Positions 1 through 10,543 are shown, counted from the stretch's first letter. The stretch: 64,000 nt of DNA from Hydrotaea diabolus (GCA_963513945.1 OY740720.1:138686839-138750838); one strand, 5' to 3'. Numbers and translations: made by a program. Notes: a model not told the origin generated them from the sequence alone.

Positions 1-572
1 ATACCTGCTAGGGTGTTTTCACAGCAGTCATCCTAACCACCATCTCTTGAACAGGATGCCTCCACCCAGGCAGATCAGGTACGATCTTCATGATCTAGAG
101 AGAGAGAGGTCCAGCGGTATAAGAGAGAACCTTCAGATCATCGAAACTATCAGGCAGGTTTGAACAACATTCACGCCGATGATGTCGCAGCAGCAGTATC
201 CAGCTACCGTGTGAATGTAGTGCTAGGGGAACATCCCCCGGAGATTTCACCTGAGGAGAAGGTACTACCTCGGCAGACGCGCGTGGTTCTGGCGCAGCTG
301 AGATCCGGATGGTGCAGCCGCCTCAATTCTTACAGGGCACGAATTGATGCTAACGTTCCGGACATCTGTCCCGCCTGCCATCAGGGACCACATGATGTAC
401 TGCACCTCTTCAATTGTCCGGCCAAGCCCACTCAGCTGACCCCCAGGTCTCTGTGGACGCATCCAGTTCAAATGGTGCGTTTCCTTCACCTGAATATCGA
501 AGCAGATTCCCCATAGACGAACAAGACTTCAAAATAAATATATTGTTGTTACAACAACAACAACAACAACAA
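1..572 (+). mobile_element. 3' end of a truncated non-LTR retrotransposon
   Basis: The reading frame at 160-516 encodes the C-terminal part of a LINE-type polyprotein: a Q-T-R-V-V-L-A-Q-L-R-S-G-W-C stretch followed by a cysteine/histidine motif of the form C-x2-C-x5-H-x4-H-x3-C (CPACHQGPHDVLHLFNC), which is typical of the end of Jockey/LOA-like reverse transcriptase ORFs. The stop is followed by AATAAATATATTG and a (CAA)n tail (about 541-572), as expected for a retrotransposed 3' end. The 5' part lies outside the window or was never copied. The clade (Jockey, LOA or related) is inferred. Diverged copies of the same 3' region lie at 2466-3218 and 3219-3477. Confidence 0.75.
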
Positions 573-1738
573 CATTTTTTTAGCATAACTTCACTCAGAA
601 CGTTTTGACATTTGGGGGCGAATTGTTTTGTTTACAGTGTGTTGAAAAATTCATCTCAGTCAAAAATGGAATTATCCCGTGAACATTTTTGTGCGATGAT
701 TTTTTATGATTTTCGGCGAGGGTTATCGAGACAAGTGTTTAAATCAATTTGTGTCGACTTTTGGCGATGAAGCACCATCAAAAACCACTGTTAATCGCTG
801 GTACCAAGAGTTCACTCTCGCCGTTCGCTCCACGATGAATATCGTGAAGGACGTCCAACTTCGGTCACTTTGCCAGAAACCATCGACGCTGAGAGAGACA
901 TCCATGGGCATTAGTATGACAAGCATCAATAAGATATTGCATGTTCATTTGGCCGTGAACAAAATATGTTCTCGTTGGATCCCACATAATATGACAATTG
1001 CTAAAAAAAAGCTCGTATGGATTGGTGCAAAGAGATGTTGTAAAAGTATAACTGCGTTAGCTCAAAGACAGTGTATAACATTGTCACAGGTGACGAATCA
1101 CGGATCTATGCATAAGAACCCAAAACAAAACAGCAATCGACCGTATTGGTCTTTCAAGACGAGCCAAATCCAACAAAAGTTGTTCGTGGAAGAAGTACAT
1201 CGAAGCAAATGATTGCGTTTTTTTTTGGTATAACTGGCCATGTTGCCACGGTGCGTTTGTGGACCGTGGAACGGTCAATTCTGAGTGGTATACAACCATC
1301 TGTTTGCTAACAGTGTTCGAAGAAATGAGGAAAGATAATAACAGAAGGCGGATCATTTTGCATTACGACAATGCGAGCTCTAGCACATCAGCTGAAACGA
1401 TGAGCTATTTGGCCACTCAAGATGTCGAATTGATGGGCCATCCACCGTGCAGCCTTGATTTGGCACCCAATGACATCTTCCTATTCCCTAACATTAGGAA
1501 AAAAAAATGCGTGGTCAACGTTTTTCATGGCCCGGAGCAGCTGTTGAAGCCTTCAAAAATCATGTTTTGGAGGTGTCTCAATCGGAGTGGAAAAAGTGCT
1601 TCGATAATTGCTTTGTGCGCATGCAAAAGTGTATTGATCTTAAAGGAGAATATTTTAAAAAACAATAAAACCATTTCCAATGAAAATTTAGTGTGTTTTT
1701 ATTGCCGTACCCGAAATATAAATAGCAACCCTCGTATA
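573..1738 (+). mobile_element. Degenerate mariner element (DD34D), family M1
   Basis: This is a decayed Tc1/mariner transposon. Fragments of the transposase follow in several frames: N-terminal helix-turn-helix from about 666 (MELSREHF...), the first catalytic Asp in V-T-G-D-E-S near 1090, the second in H-Y-D-N-A-S near 1360, and the third in S-L-D-L-A-P-N-D near 1465, giving 34 residues between the last two. Stop codons and frameshifts make it inactive. The 5' terminal repeat is missing: the sequence begins inside the leader directly after the (CAA)n tail of the LINE fragment. The 3' terminal repeat ends in AGCAACCCTCG followed by TA. Other M1 copies are at 22381, 37520, 47300 and 50356. Confidence 0.85.
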
Positions 1739-1937
1739 GACAAGTGAGTAAGCTTTAATAGGTTGAGCCGATTTACATATACCCTGACCCATAAACGGCT
1801 GATTTCAAAAGATAATAATTTCGTATGAATATTACAATTAGTGCAGGAATACTAAAACTGGGCGAAATGATGCATTTGTTTGGAAAGTATTAGAAGGGGT
1901 GTGGCCCTTTTTCAATAGCATAGACTTCATTTAAAAA
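1739..1937. other. Short spacer without recognisable feature
   Basis: AT-rich sequence between the mariner and the next LINE fragment. I see no coding potential or repeat. Confidence 0.4.
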
Positions 1938-2465
1938 AAACACGGTCAATCATACCACTCTGTTCGAGGACATTGCAGAAACGTCCCTTCCGCCTAGTTC
2001 AGTAGCAAACTATATGTGTGGGCGCCAGCCATATGTAGATTTTAGAGCCAGAAAGTCGAAGATCCTTAGAGTTAAACAGGGAGCTCCCCAGGGTGGGGTG
2101 ATATCTACGGCAAACTCTACCTCTCTAATACTCCTAAATCACCAGACAGCGTTTATATTGTATCGTACGCTAATGATTGAGCAATTCTGGCGTCAGGACC
2201 TAAGGTGGATGACATATGCGAGAAAATCAAATGTTACCCAACAGACTTAGCACGCTCGTCGCTGCGTGGAGTGTGATAATATTCGTCTCAAAATCATCAG
2301 CCACACAGTTCGCTGTGGTATGGTTGTCATTTAATGTAAAAGTCGATGACATCACCTACCCCGAAATCCTGGAAACAATCTCACGACAGCTGGTCCTACG
2401 GACTGGATTGACCCGAAGCAGCAAGGGCTGTCACCCCGGCACATAGTTGCCGCTACAACTACTAC
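1938..2465 (+). mobile_element. Reverse transcriptase fragment of a non-LTR element plus 3' tail
   Basis: Translation from about 1940 gives T-V-N-H-T-T-L-F-E-D-I and then Y-V-D-F-R-A-R-K-S-K, followed by V-K-Q-G-A-P-Q-G-G-V-I-S, which is the conserved RT motif before the (F/Y)ADD box. The ADD region is decayed to Y-A-N-D near 2170. The stretch at 2400-2465 resembles the 3' untranslated tail of fly LINEs (TTGACCCGAAGCAGCAAGGG, then CTACAACTACTACTACAA); a similar tail piece is seen at 45270-45370. Broken by several frame changes. Confidence 0.65.
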
Positions 2466-3218
2466 TACAACGTAGTGGAAGAAAATTCAGACTTGCCAGA
2501 ATGCCGCCCTCAGAACATCAATAGGGTGTCTTCTTAGGTCTTCTAAGGACCATCTACATGCGGAGACGAAGGTCCTTATCGTACGCAAACAAAATTTCTT
2601 GTTGTCTCAGCAATACATGCTAGGGTGTTTTCGTATTAGTCATCCTAACCACCATCTCTTGGACAGGATGCCTCTTCATGATCTAGAGAGACAGGTACAA
2701 CGGTACAAGAGAGAACCTTTAGACCATCGAAACTATCAGGCAGACCTAAACAACATTCACGCTAATGAAGTCGCAGCAGCAGTATCCAGATTTAGTGTGA
2801 ATGTAGTGCTCCCCAGAGATTTGACCTGAAGAGAAGGTGCTACCTCGACAGACGCGCGTGTTTTTGGCTCAGCTGAGATCTGGATGGTGCAGCCGCCTCA
2901 ATTCTTAATGGGCTCAAATTCATGCTAACGTTCCGGATATTTGTCCCGGTTGCCATCAACGACCATATGACGTGCTGCACCTCTTCAATTGTCCGGCCAA
3001 GTCAACTCAGGCCTCTGTGGACGCATCCAGTTAAAATGGGGCGTTTTCTCCACCTGGATATCGAAGCAGATCACCTATAGACGAACAGGACTTTTAAATA
3101 AAATATATTTTTATATAATATTTGACCAAATAGCCCGATAATATCAAAAATTATATAAGTATATAATGATCAAAATTGGTCATAAAGCAAAATAAAATAT
3201 ATTGTTGTTACAACAACA
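2466..3218 (+). mobile_element. Second 3' fragment of the non-LTR retrotransposon
   Basis: It starts with CGTAGTGGAAGAAAATTCAG directly behind the tail of the preceding copy. It codes for Q-N-F-L-L-S-Q-Q-Y-M-L-G-C-F-R-x-S-H-P-N-H-H-L-L-D-R and the same C-terminal region as copy 1 (D-L-N-N-I-H-A-N-E-V-A-A-A-V-S), then the Cys/His motif near 2940 (C-P-G-C-H). Small indels break the frame near 2825. It ends in TTGTTGTTACAACAACAA at about 3218. A roughly 90-bp AT-rich stretch (3108-3190) interrupts the tail. Confidence 0.7.
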
Positions 3219-3477
3219 ACGTAGTGGAAGAAAATTCAGACTTGCCAGAATGCTGCCCTGATAACATCAACAGGATGTCTCCTTATGTCTCTAAGACCAT
3301 TTACTTAAGAATACGAAGGTCGTTACCGTGAGCAGACACAATTTCTTGTTGTCTAAGCAGTATCTGCCAGGGTGGCATCGCAGTAGTCTTCCTAACCGCC
3401 ATCTCATGGTCAGGTACGCCCAGCTCAGGTACGATCTTCATGATCTAGAGACCTACCGTCAAGAGCACTGCAGCCTT
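3219..3477 (+). mobile_element. Third, shorter fragment of the same non-LTR element
   Basis: It begins at exactly the same internal position (CGTAGTGGAAGAAAATTCAG) as the preceding fragment and again directly follows a CAACAACAA tail. Homology runs through Q-N-F-L-L-S-K-Q-Y-L-P-G-W-H-R-S-S-L-P-N to the D-L-H-D-L-E region and then stops near 3477. Coding capacity is destroyed. Confidence 0.65.
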
Positions 3478-3589
3478 AATTTATATTATTTATATCAGTT
3501 GGTAGTCTTTGATGCAATATTAAGTTTTCACTTTCAACTTACCCCGTACTTGCTGCCACCGATGATGCGTCAAATCTCGCACTTTGCTC

Positions 3590-4690
3590 GCTGGATTTAG
3601 GCTTACACAGCAGCATTATTGTATCCGTCTATGGGATTTATAACGAATTTGCATTATTTCACAACCCAAAATGGGGTTTTCTTTTCGAGAATTGTGATGA
3701 AATGTGCATAGCGAGCATCCAGTTTGATTTTTTTCAGTTGGTTATGGGCTGCTGAAAGAATCACCATAAGGGCCCCCGCAGACTGCAGACTTTTTATCGG
3801 CCGATAGTTTAGTCGGGTTGGGCTGAAAGTGCGCACACCGAGCCAACTAAACAGTTTGTTTGGTGAACAGGGCGCAGACTATCCAACAGTCGGCCAACTA
3901 TTCTCGAAATAGTTTGTAACTGATTGTAACCATACTGATTAAGAAGCCGACCAAACTATCGGCCGATAAAAAGTCTGCAGTCTGCGGGGGCCATAATTGT
4001 TTTCATTGTAATTTTGAATTCGTTCCACAAATATTTTCACTTGAAGGATTGGCTACATAGTGTGAACAGCCAGCGTGAAAGTTCCTGTTGTTAAGGAATG
4101 GGCCGGGCCGTATGCTTTGTTAGAACTTTAGACCTTATCAACCTGCCCGGATTTCCTCTATATACACAAATGGAAAAGCAGCAAGCTGCAATCGTCAGTG
4201 TTAACTGTGTAAATAAACAATTTTAGAAGGAAACCCAACAAAATCTTATTGGAAATTGCTCTCAACGACTCTACTTACCTGCATGCCGTACGCCATGGAT
4301 GGATAAGCCGTTGTTCGCGTCAATGTTGCCGATATAGACCATTAAACATGCAACAAACTAAAATTAAATTGTAAATATTTTGACGTACGCAACTACACAT
4401 ATGCAATATTATTTCGTCAATAAGCCAGACGAAATAAATAATATCAAATACATATTTTCTTTTCAATTGTTGTATGGTTAAAACGTTCTCGAATTTCGCG
4501 GATTTAAGTGCAGCGTTGTACAATAGCGTATGAAAAATGACAGTTAAGAAAGTCACACAGTTTGTTTTAAGAGAGCAGTAATTTATTTATCGCCATCTGG
4601 CGATCAAAGTTGGCAGTCGGTGTAGGTCGTATAATACACCGTTCATGTCACAGCTTCTGACCTCCATTTAAGTCCCGGGCACACTGAAAT
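3590..4690 (-). repeat. Inverted segmental duplication, arm A
   Basis: Read on the minus strand, this segment matches 19780-20950 on the plus strand. Shared landmarks in order are ACCGTTCATGTCACAGCTT, the octamer-like GCGATC around a CTAGATGGCG/CCATCTGGCG site, a short ATG reading frame ending in GGCATGC(A/T)G|GTAAGTAGAG that looks like an exon with a splice donor, TTTGCTGCTTTTCCATT or its variant, CACGCTGGCTGTTCACA, and GATGCTCGCTATGCA. Arm A carries a MITE insertion (3771-3992) absent from arm B. Both arms share a short reading frame with N-Q-L...L-D-A-R-Y-A. I do not recognise the source; it could be a duplicated small gene with introns or an old mobile element. Confidence 0.65.
3771..3992. 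mobile_element. Palindromic MITE (222 bp) with 40-bp terminal inverted repeats
   Basis: The left end GGCCCCCGCAGACTGCAGAC... runs on through TTTTTATCGGCCGATAGTTT, and the right end is its almost exact reverse complement ending in CTGCGGGGGCC. It interrupts arm A of the inverted duplication; arm B has no corresponding sequence, so arm B serves as the empty site. A target duplication is not clear (ATAA is present on both sides, offset by one base on the left). No coding capacity. Superfamily not assigned. Confidence 0.8.
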
Positions 4691-4743
4691 ATTCGTTTTT
4701 CTGTGAAGTTGCTGAGAAAATATAAGCATTTAAAAAAGCTAGC

Positions 4744-5926
4744 AGTAGCTCGTTCCTGCTACTCGTACCGATCGCCGTTACCGACTGAAATTAACGATTT
4801 GACGTCACTCTGAAGTCTTTCTCACCTTCACAGTTTCTGTTTGCCGATTCCTATTCCATTCACTCGTTCCAAATCGGTAATATGGCATTTGTTCCGATTC
4901 TACTCCAATAGGAATCTCTTAAAAGAGTGTTGCTGTAAGAAAAGTGACTCAACTTGAAATCGGTAATATTCACACTGACTTTAAAGGTCCAATTAGTCTT
5001 GACGGCTGACGGTTGATTCTGCAACCTGCAGAAGTCTACCGTCGTCAACCGTCGGATTGTAGTTATCTCCCTCTAACACATGCAATATGCAACCACAACT
5101 CAAACAGCATATTGTCAACCGTCAAGACTAATTGGACCTTAAGCCAAGTGAGAACTCTGCCGATTGCTATAGTGTTGTTGCAGTTATTAGGAAGCAAGTA
5201 ATCAAATATAACTTTTTGAACTAAATACAATTTTATTGATGTTATTTTATACAAATAAATATTTTATAAAAATATGTTTTGATTGTTTTTCTTTTTAAAC
5301 CAAATACAATTTTATTGATGTTATTTTAGACAAATAAATATGTCATTAAAAAATGTTTTAATTGAGTTACCGCAGTTTAATTGTGTTTGGTGATGTACAT
5401 TGCAAGTAAACAAACATTTGCACTCGGTTATTTTGCATTACCATCCCGATTTCATTGAAACCGGTTCATAAATTTCCACACACTGCCATCTTAAATGTTT
5501 TGCTGCCTATTTTCAAACACAATTAATCCGCGGTAACACAAAAAAATATATTTTTTTAATAAAATATGTATTTGTATAAAATAACATCAATAAAATTGTA
5601 TTTCAAAAAGTTATACTTATTACTTGCTTCCTCATAATTGCAAAAACACTATAGCATTCGGCAAAATTCTCACTTGGCTTAAAGTCAGCGAGAAAGTTAC
5701 CAATTTCAAGTTGAGTCAATTTTCTTACAGAAACACTTTTTTAAGCGATTCCTATTGAAGTGGAATCTGAACAATGCCATATTACCGATTTGGAACGAGT
5801 GAATGGAATAAGAATCGGCAATTTTTTTTACAGAAAGAGTGAAGGTGAGAATGACGTCAGAGTGACGTCAAATCGGTAATTTCAGTCGGTATCTGCGATC
5901 GGTACGAGTTACAGAAACGAGCTACT
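4744..5926. mobile_element. Foldback-type element with long inverted arms
   Basis: The ends are AGTAGCTCGTTCCTGCTACT on the left and the reverse complement AGTAGCTCGTTTCTGTAACT on the right, each followed by CGTACCGATCGC. Homology between arms continues for roughly 350 bp (landmarks GACGTCACTCTGA, CACTCGTTCCAAATCGGTAA, CCAATAGGAATC, GCCAAGTGAGAA, AATACAATTTTATTGATG). The left arm contains an inserted MITE at 4985-5139. The central region (5280-5560) contains a repeat of AAATACAATTTTATTGATGT and is AT-rich. No transposase is encoded, so it is non-autonomous. Confidence 0.8.
4985..5139. mobile_element. MITE family H, copy 1, with TAA target duplication
   Basis: Terminal inverted repeats AGGTCCAATTAGTCTTGACG / CGTCAAGACTAATTGGACCT. 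It is flanked on both sides by TAA (4982-4984 and 5140-5142). The opposite arm of the host foldback element reads GACTTTAAGCCAAG without the insert, which is an empty site and proves both the boundaries and the 3-bp duplication. A TAA (TWA) duplication fits the PIF/Harbinger superfamily; that assignment is inference. Related copies lie at 13950 and 14242. Confidence 0.85.
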
Positions 5927-7181
5927 GATCTATTTAGCATGTGGAGTAATTCCTCTTTCAAAAAGTAACGACAGCATTTTTTACCACTTAAATATAAGTT
6001 TAAAATTTACAATAACTTAATAATATTGTATTGTTTTGGGGTCTAGGCGTTCATTTCAATGGTTTTTTAGAAGTTTAAAAATGCGCAGCATTAGAAAAAT
6101 AAGATCCAGCGTATCTGAGGTTTTATTCAAATGCTAGTTAAGCAACCTTAAACGAACACAGCAAATGTTGCTTGTTGAGGAACTCGTACATCCATATACC
6201 GTAAAATGGTTAGTTGACGCAAGTGAACTGTAATTGTAATAGGTATGGTTTATTTTTGGATGTGCTATTCAATTTTCGTATATGACATGATGATTTGATA
6301 TCAAGGAAACCTTAAGTTCAGCTTAATTTCTGTGCGACTGATATATCTTTTTAACATTCGTTTAGCCAATTTTATTTTAAAATAAATTGACAAAATTGTT
6401 AATACAATTTGTTCTTGACAGTGGCCAACTATCTCTAGAAGTTGTTCTTTCACAAAATTCTCGAGTCTTATGCAATTCATGAAAAATAATGTCCTTACCT
6501 ATCCATTGATTTGAATGTCATTGCCAGACAAATCTCTTAATGTTCTTTAATTTATTTAGCTTAGATAACCTTATATATTTGTATTTGCTCATTAGCATTA
6601 ATCACCATGCACAAATTTAATTCTATGTTTGGAGTGCGGTTACAACGACTCAAAACTTGAATATACTCTCGTGAAAACCATCAAAAAATTCACCATCCCA
6701 AAATTTAAGCAAATAAAAAAAATAAAGATTTCGATTTGACAAATGTTACCCATGACAATACATGTCTATTTTCTATTGGTTAAGGTGTCCGCAACCTTGA
6801 TTTATGCAAAATTCCAAAACCGCCCTGCCTGTGACTTCTGCGACACATTACATAGGCAAACACAGTATGCATGTATACTCAGAAACAAATTCCACTTCGA
6901 TGCTGTAAAACTACCCTCCTCTTCTTGGTATTCTATATTTGAAAAGAGAACATCGTTTTTTTTAGCTTGATTAGATTTCGTTGCATTTTTTTATTTTGCT
7001 GACGCAAATGGAAAATCTCTGGCCCATTTCGATTTAGGCAGACCCTCCCTCACCTTCAATTTAAACTTTATACTTATGTATGTAAATTGGATTAGGCCTG
7101 TCTGGATTGTACTTGACAGAATGATATGCAAACTAGTAATTTTCTAGTATTTCTTGATTGAAATTAAATTTAACATGGTAA
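5927..7181. other. AT-rich intergenic stretch
   Basis: No gene, RNA or clear repeat recognised. The short open frames here (for example near 6743-6970) lack domain features and their codon use looks random. Confidence 0.4.
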
Positions 7182-7328
7182 CCAGTGCAACAACATGGTA
7201 ACTCTGAATCAATGATTCAACAACTGGTACAGATTATAAACATGTTCATGTCAACTATGCAGTCAATGATGCAAGAATTCATGCGAAACCAGAATCAGTT
7301 AATTCAAACTCTACTTACCAAAAAATAG
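7182..7328 (+). pseudogene. C-terminal remnant of retrotransposon ORF1
   Basis: In-frame sequence of 48 codons ending at the TAG at 7326-7328. It has a methionine/glutamine-rich amphipathic pattern (M-I-Q-Q-L-V-Q-I-I-N-M-F-M-S-T-M-Q-S-M-M) like the C-terminus of Jockey-family ORF1 nucleic-acid-binding proteins. The CCHC knuckles expected further upstream are missing because the element is truncated. It overlaps or abuts ORF2, as is normal in this clade. Confidence 0.55.
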
Positions 7329-9985
7329 GCCCTCTTAAGATATGTACATGGAACGCAAACGGTGTGAACCAACATAGACACGAACTGACCGAGTACCTAG
7401 ATCGGCAGAATATTGATATAATGCTACTATCAGAAACTCATCTCACAGACAAATACAATTTTCAGATACCTAATTTTAGATTTTATGGTACTCACCACCC
7501 CGACGGTAAGGCTCATGGGGGCACTGGTATCCTAATACGTAAACGAATGAAACATGAAGTCGCTGAAGGAGTCTCACAAAACTACCTTCAAGCGACAACA
7601 ATTCGTATCCAGATTCAAGGTAGTTTTCTTACCATTTCAGCAATATATTTCCCCCCGCGGTTCGCGATATCAGAAGATATACTTCTGAACTTCTTCAATG
7701 GTCTCGGACACAACTTTATTGCTGCTGGTGACTACAATGCCAAACATACGCACTGGGGATCCCGTTTAGCAAACCCTAGGGGAAACCAGCTGTATAAATG
7801 TCTAATGCGACGTCAAAATAAATTGGACTTTATATCTCCCAGTCAACCTACATATTGGCCTTCTGATATTAACAAAAAGCCTGACTTGATAGACTTCGGT
7901 ATAATAAGAGGAGTTAGTAAATCTAACTTATCTGCTAGTACCTGTACTGACTTATCGTCAGACCACTCGCCAGTTATATTTCTTCTTCACGGGAAGACAG
8001 TACTTGTAGATGACCCACTAAGGCTTACTTCATACAAAACTAACTGGTTAAAATACAGGAAGTACATTAGTAGTCATTTAGATTCGAATCATCTAATTTC
8101 TAACGCGGATGAGATCGATAACAACGTATCCAACTTGAACGTAATCCTGGAACAGGCGGCCATTCACGCTACACACAGACAAATAAAAGCGACAAATAGT
8201 TTGAATACTTACACTAACCGGGAAATAGAGCACCTTGTAAGTGAAAAAAGGAGGTTCCGTCGCGAATGGCAGCGAAATAGGTCACCAGCGGCACGACTAA
8301 GACTGACTGAAGCTACTAAAAGGTTGCAAAGCGCACTTAGAAAAGAAGACAGTAGACAGCAGGCTAGTTTCATTGCAAGTTTAACTCCGACTGCTTCAAC
8401 CAAATTCTCATTATGGAAAACATTAAGAAATACTAGTATGCCCACCGAAACGCAATTTCCAATACGCGACGCAAATGGCAAGTGGGCAATATCAGAAGAG
8501 GAAAAGGCCAATGTTTTTGCAAACCATCTGTCACAGGTATTTCGCCCAAATCCTGCAAGTAGCGACATCCTTCCACCTGTTGATAAAATGTCTGCCGTAA
8601 TTCCATTGTTTACTAACGCAAATGAAGTTCTGAATGTCATTAAAGAAACCGTGAATCCAGGTAAAGCACCTGGATATGATCTTATCACGCCTAAAATGAT
8701 CTTGGAACTTCCCTATATTGCTGTGAAGTTCCTGGCAAAATTATTTAACTCTATTTTGAGACATGGGTACTTTCCTAAAGTGTGGAAAATTTCTCTGATT
8801 CAAATGATTTTAAAGCCAGGAAAGGACAAATCAATACCTTCCTCGTACAGGCCGATCAGTTTGCTTCCCTTCTTATCCAAACTATTTGAAAAAGTTCTTT
8901 TATCGAAAATAAAACCGTTTCTCGTGTCAAATAACATAATACCAGACCATCAGTTTGGTTTTCGCGAAGGTCACAGCACTATCGAACAAGTAAACCGTCT
9001 GACCCAAGCAATTGAAAAATCATTTGAACGGCGAGAATATTGCTGCGCAGTATTCCTGGATGTTGCTCAAGCATTTGACAAAGTCTGGCACTTTGGCTTG
9101 ACCTACAAAATTTGCAAATACTTACCGGCAAATACGCATCGAATTCTTGAGTCTTACTTAGAAAACCGCAGATTCAGAGTCAAATGTGGACAACACGTCA
9201 CCGATGACCGCGAAATACTAGCAGGTGTTCCCCAGGGAAGCGTCATGGGGCCTATCCTTTACATTCTGTTTACCGCAGATATTCCTACCAGCCCAAACGT
9301 GCTAACATCCACTTTTGCCGATGATACCGCTATAATGGCCACACTTAAAAAGCAGGATATTGCATCTATGAATCTAGGTGTACATCTCAGACGAGTAGAA
9401 TCTTGGCTCTCTGGCCGGAGAATAAAAGTCAATGAGGCTAAATGCACACAGGTAACTTTCACACTGAATTTTAGCACTTGTCCGACATTGAAATTAAACA
9501 ATATCCCTTTTTCTCAATCTGATCATGTTTCATACCTTGGAATCCACCTGGATCGACGACTCACCTGGAGAAGTCATATCGAAGCCAAGAAAACTCAACT
9601 GAAACTTAAGGTCCATCAACTTCACTGGCTCCTAAACGCGAACTCAAAACTAAGCCTTGAATATAAGGTCCTGCTATACAACAGTGCAATCAAACCTATC
9701 TGGTTATACGGTGCCCAGCTATGGGGCAAAGCAAGCTCGAGCAATCTCGACAAAATCCAAAGAGTCCAATCGAAGACATTGCGGCTTATTACAGGTGCCC
9801 CTTGGTATATGATGAATGAAAATATCCACCGAGACTTGAAAATACCTCTCGTTAAAGAGGCAATTCAAAAAATCAATATAAAGCACAAAGAGAAGCTCGA
9901 ACGTCATGATAACATACTTGCTAGACAATTATTGTGCAGTCCCAGCTCTTTAAGACTTCGGAGAAACGAACGCCGTGTTTTCTAA
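7325..9985 (+). CDS. Jockey-like ORF2 protein: AP endonuclease and reverse transcriptase
   Basis: A single open frame of about 886 codons, the usual length for Jockey ORF2. The protein nicks chromosomal DNA and copies its own RNA there (target-primed reverse transcription). The endonuclease domain starts with C-T-W-N-A-N-G-V at about 7343-7366, then L-S-E-T-H-L-T-D, A-A-G-D-Y-N-A-K-H-T-H-W-G-S and S-S-D-H-S-P, so all main catalytic residues are present. The reverse transcriptase spans roughly codons 430-720, with G-K-A-P-G-Y-D, S-Y-R-P-I-S-L-L, V-F-L-D-V-A-Q-A-F-D-K-V-W, G-V-P-Q-G-S-V and the catalytic F-A-D-D near 9313. No ATG lies before the W-N-A-N-G motif, so the true start is unclear; ORF2 may be translated by reinitiation after ORF1 or a non-ATG codon. 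The first in-frame ATG (7421) would remove part of the endonuclease. Confidence 0.9.
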   Translation: MGPLKICTWNANGVNQHRHELTEYLDRQNIDIMLLSETHLTDKYNFQIPNFRFYGTHHPDGKAHGGTGILIRKRMKHEVAEGVSQNYLQATTIRIQIQGSFLTISAIYFPPRFAISEDILLNFFNGLGHNFIAAGDYNAKHTHWGSRLANPRGNQLYKCLMRRQNKLDFISPSQPTYWPSDINKKPDLIDFGIIRGVSKSNLSASTCTDLSSDHSPVIFLLHGKTVLVDDPLRLTSYKTNWLKYRKYISSHLDSNHLISNADEIDNNVSNLNVILEQAAIHATHRQIKATNSLNTYTNREIEHLVSEKRRFRREWQRNRSPAARLRLTEATKRLQSALRKEDSRQQASFIASLTPTASTKFSLWKTLRNTSMPTETQFPIRDANGKWAISEEEKANVFANHLSQVFRPNPASSDILPPVDKMSAVIPLFTNANEVLNVIKETVNPGKAPGYDLITPKMILELPYIAVKFLAKLFNSILRHGYFPKVWKISLIQMILKPGKDKSIPSSYRPISLLPFLSKLFEKVLLSKIKPFLVSNNIIPDHQFGFREGHSTIEQVNRLTQAIEKSFERREYCCAVFLDVAQAFDKVWHFGLTYKICKYLPANTHRILESYLENRRFRVKCGQHVTDDREILAGVPQGSVMGPILYILFTADIPTSPNVLTSTFADDTAIMATLKKQDIASMNLGVHLRRVESWLSGRRIKVNEAKCTQVTFTLNFSTCPTLKLNNIPFSQSDHVSYLGIHLDRRLTWRSHIEAKKTQLKLKVHQLHWLLNANSKLSLEYKVLLYNSAIKPIWLYGAQLWGKASSSNLDKIQRVQSKTLRLITGAPWYMMNENIHRDLKIPLVKEAIQKINIKHKEKLERHDNILARQLLCSPSSLRLRRNERRVF

Positions 9986-10002
9986 TCTTCATCCGTAACT
10001 GT

Positions 10003-10196
10003 AATCGCGAACACACGCGCCCGAAAGACTGTGTAGAATCCTTTTCTACGTCACGTGGCTTAAACGCTCTTATACGTGATCTTTAAAACAGTCAATATCA
10101 ATCGCGGACGAACACTCAAAAAAGACTGTGTAGAATCCTTTATTCTACGTCACGTGGCTTAAATGCTCTCATACGTGATCCTTAAAACAGTCAACG
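10003..10196 (+). repeat. Tandem duplication in the retrotransposon 3' UTR
   Basis: Two consecutive units of about 97 bp. Each contains TCGCG(A/G)AC..., AAAGACTGTGTAGAATCC, a small inverted pair TTCTACGTCACGTGGCTTAA and ATACGTGATC(T/C)TTAAAACAG. The ACGTCACGTGG core can fold with the downstream TACGTGATC. Such 3' UTR duplications are common in non-LTR elements and may affect recognition by the element's own reverse transcriptase; that role is inference. Confidence 0.75.
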
Positions 10197-10543
10197 CGAA
10201 AAACCTACAAAACCCAAATTACGTCGTCCACTCTGCTATTCTAGAGTTATCCGTTATACTTACATAACTAGAGTTCTTCACTCTACATAATATCGCGAAC
10301 ACTTTGTAAATGACTGTAAGGGTCCTCTGGACCTTTATCACGAGGTTTAAGCCAAACCAGGTTTAAAATTCTCAGACATGTGATCCATACCAGTTATATA
10401 CTATTTTGACCAAATTAATTAAAATTCCTGCCAATTAGCAGAGATCCACATTACAAGAAATCCATACTAGGATTCATTATTGATTTATACTTAAGATTCG
10501 TATACTTATTGTTAGGCTCCATTGGAGCAGATTCAATAATTCA

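Noticed and set aside
2014..2446. A functional reverse transcriptase gene
   Set aside because: The catalytic ADD box is decayed and the frame is broken repeatedly.
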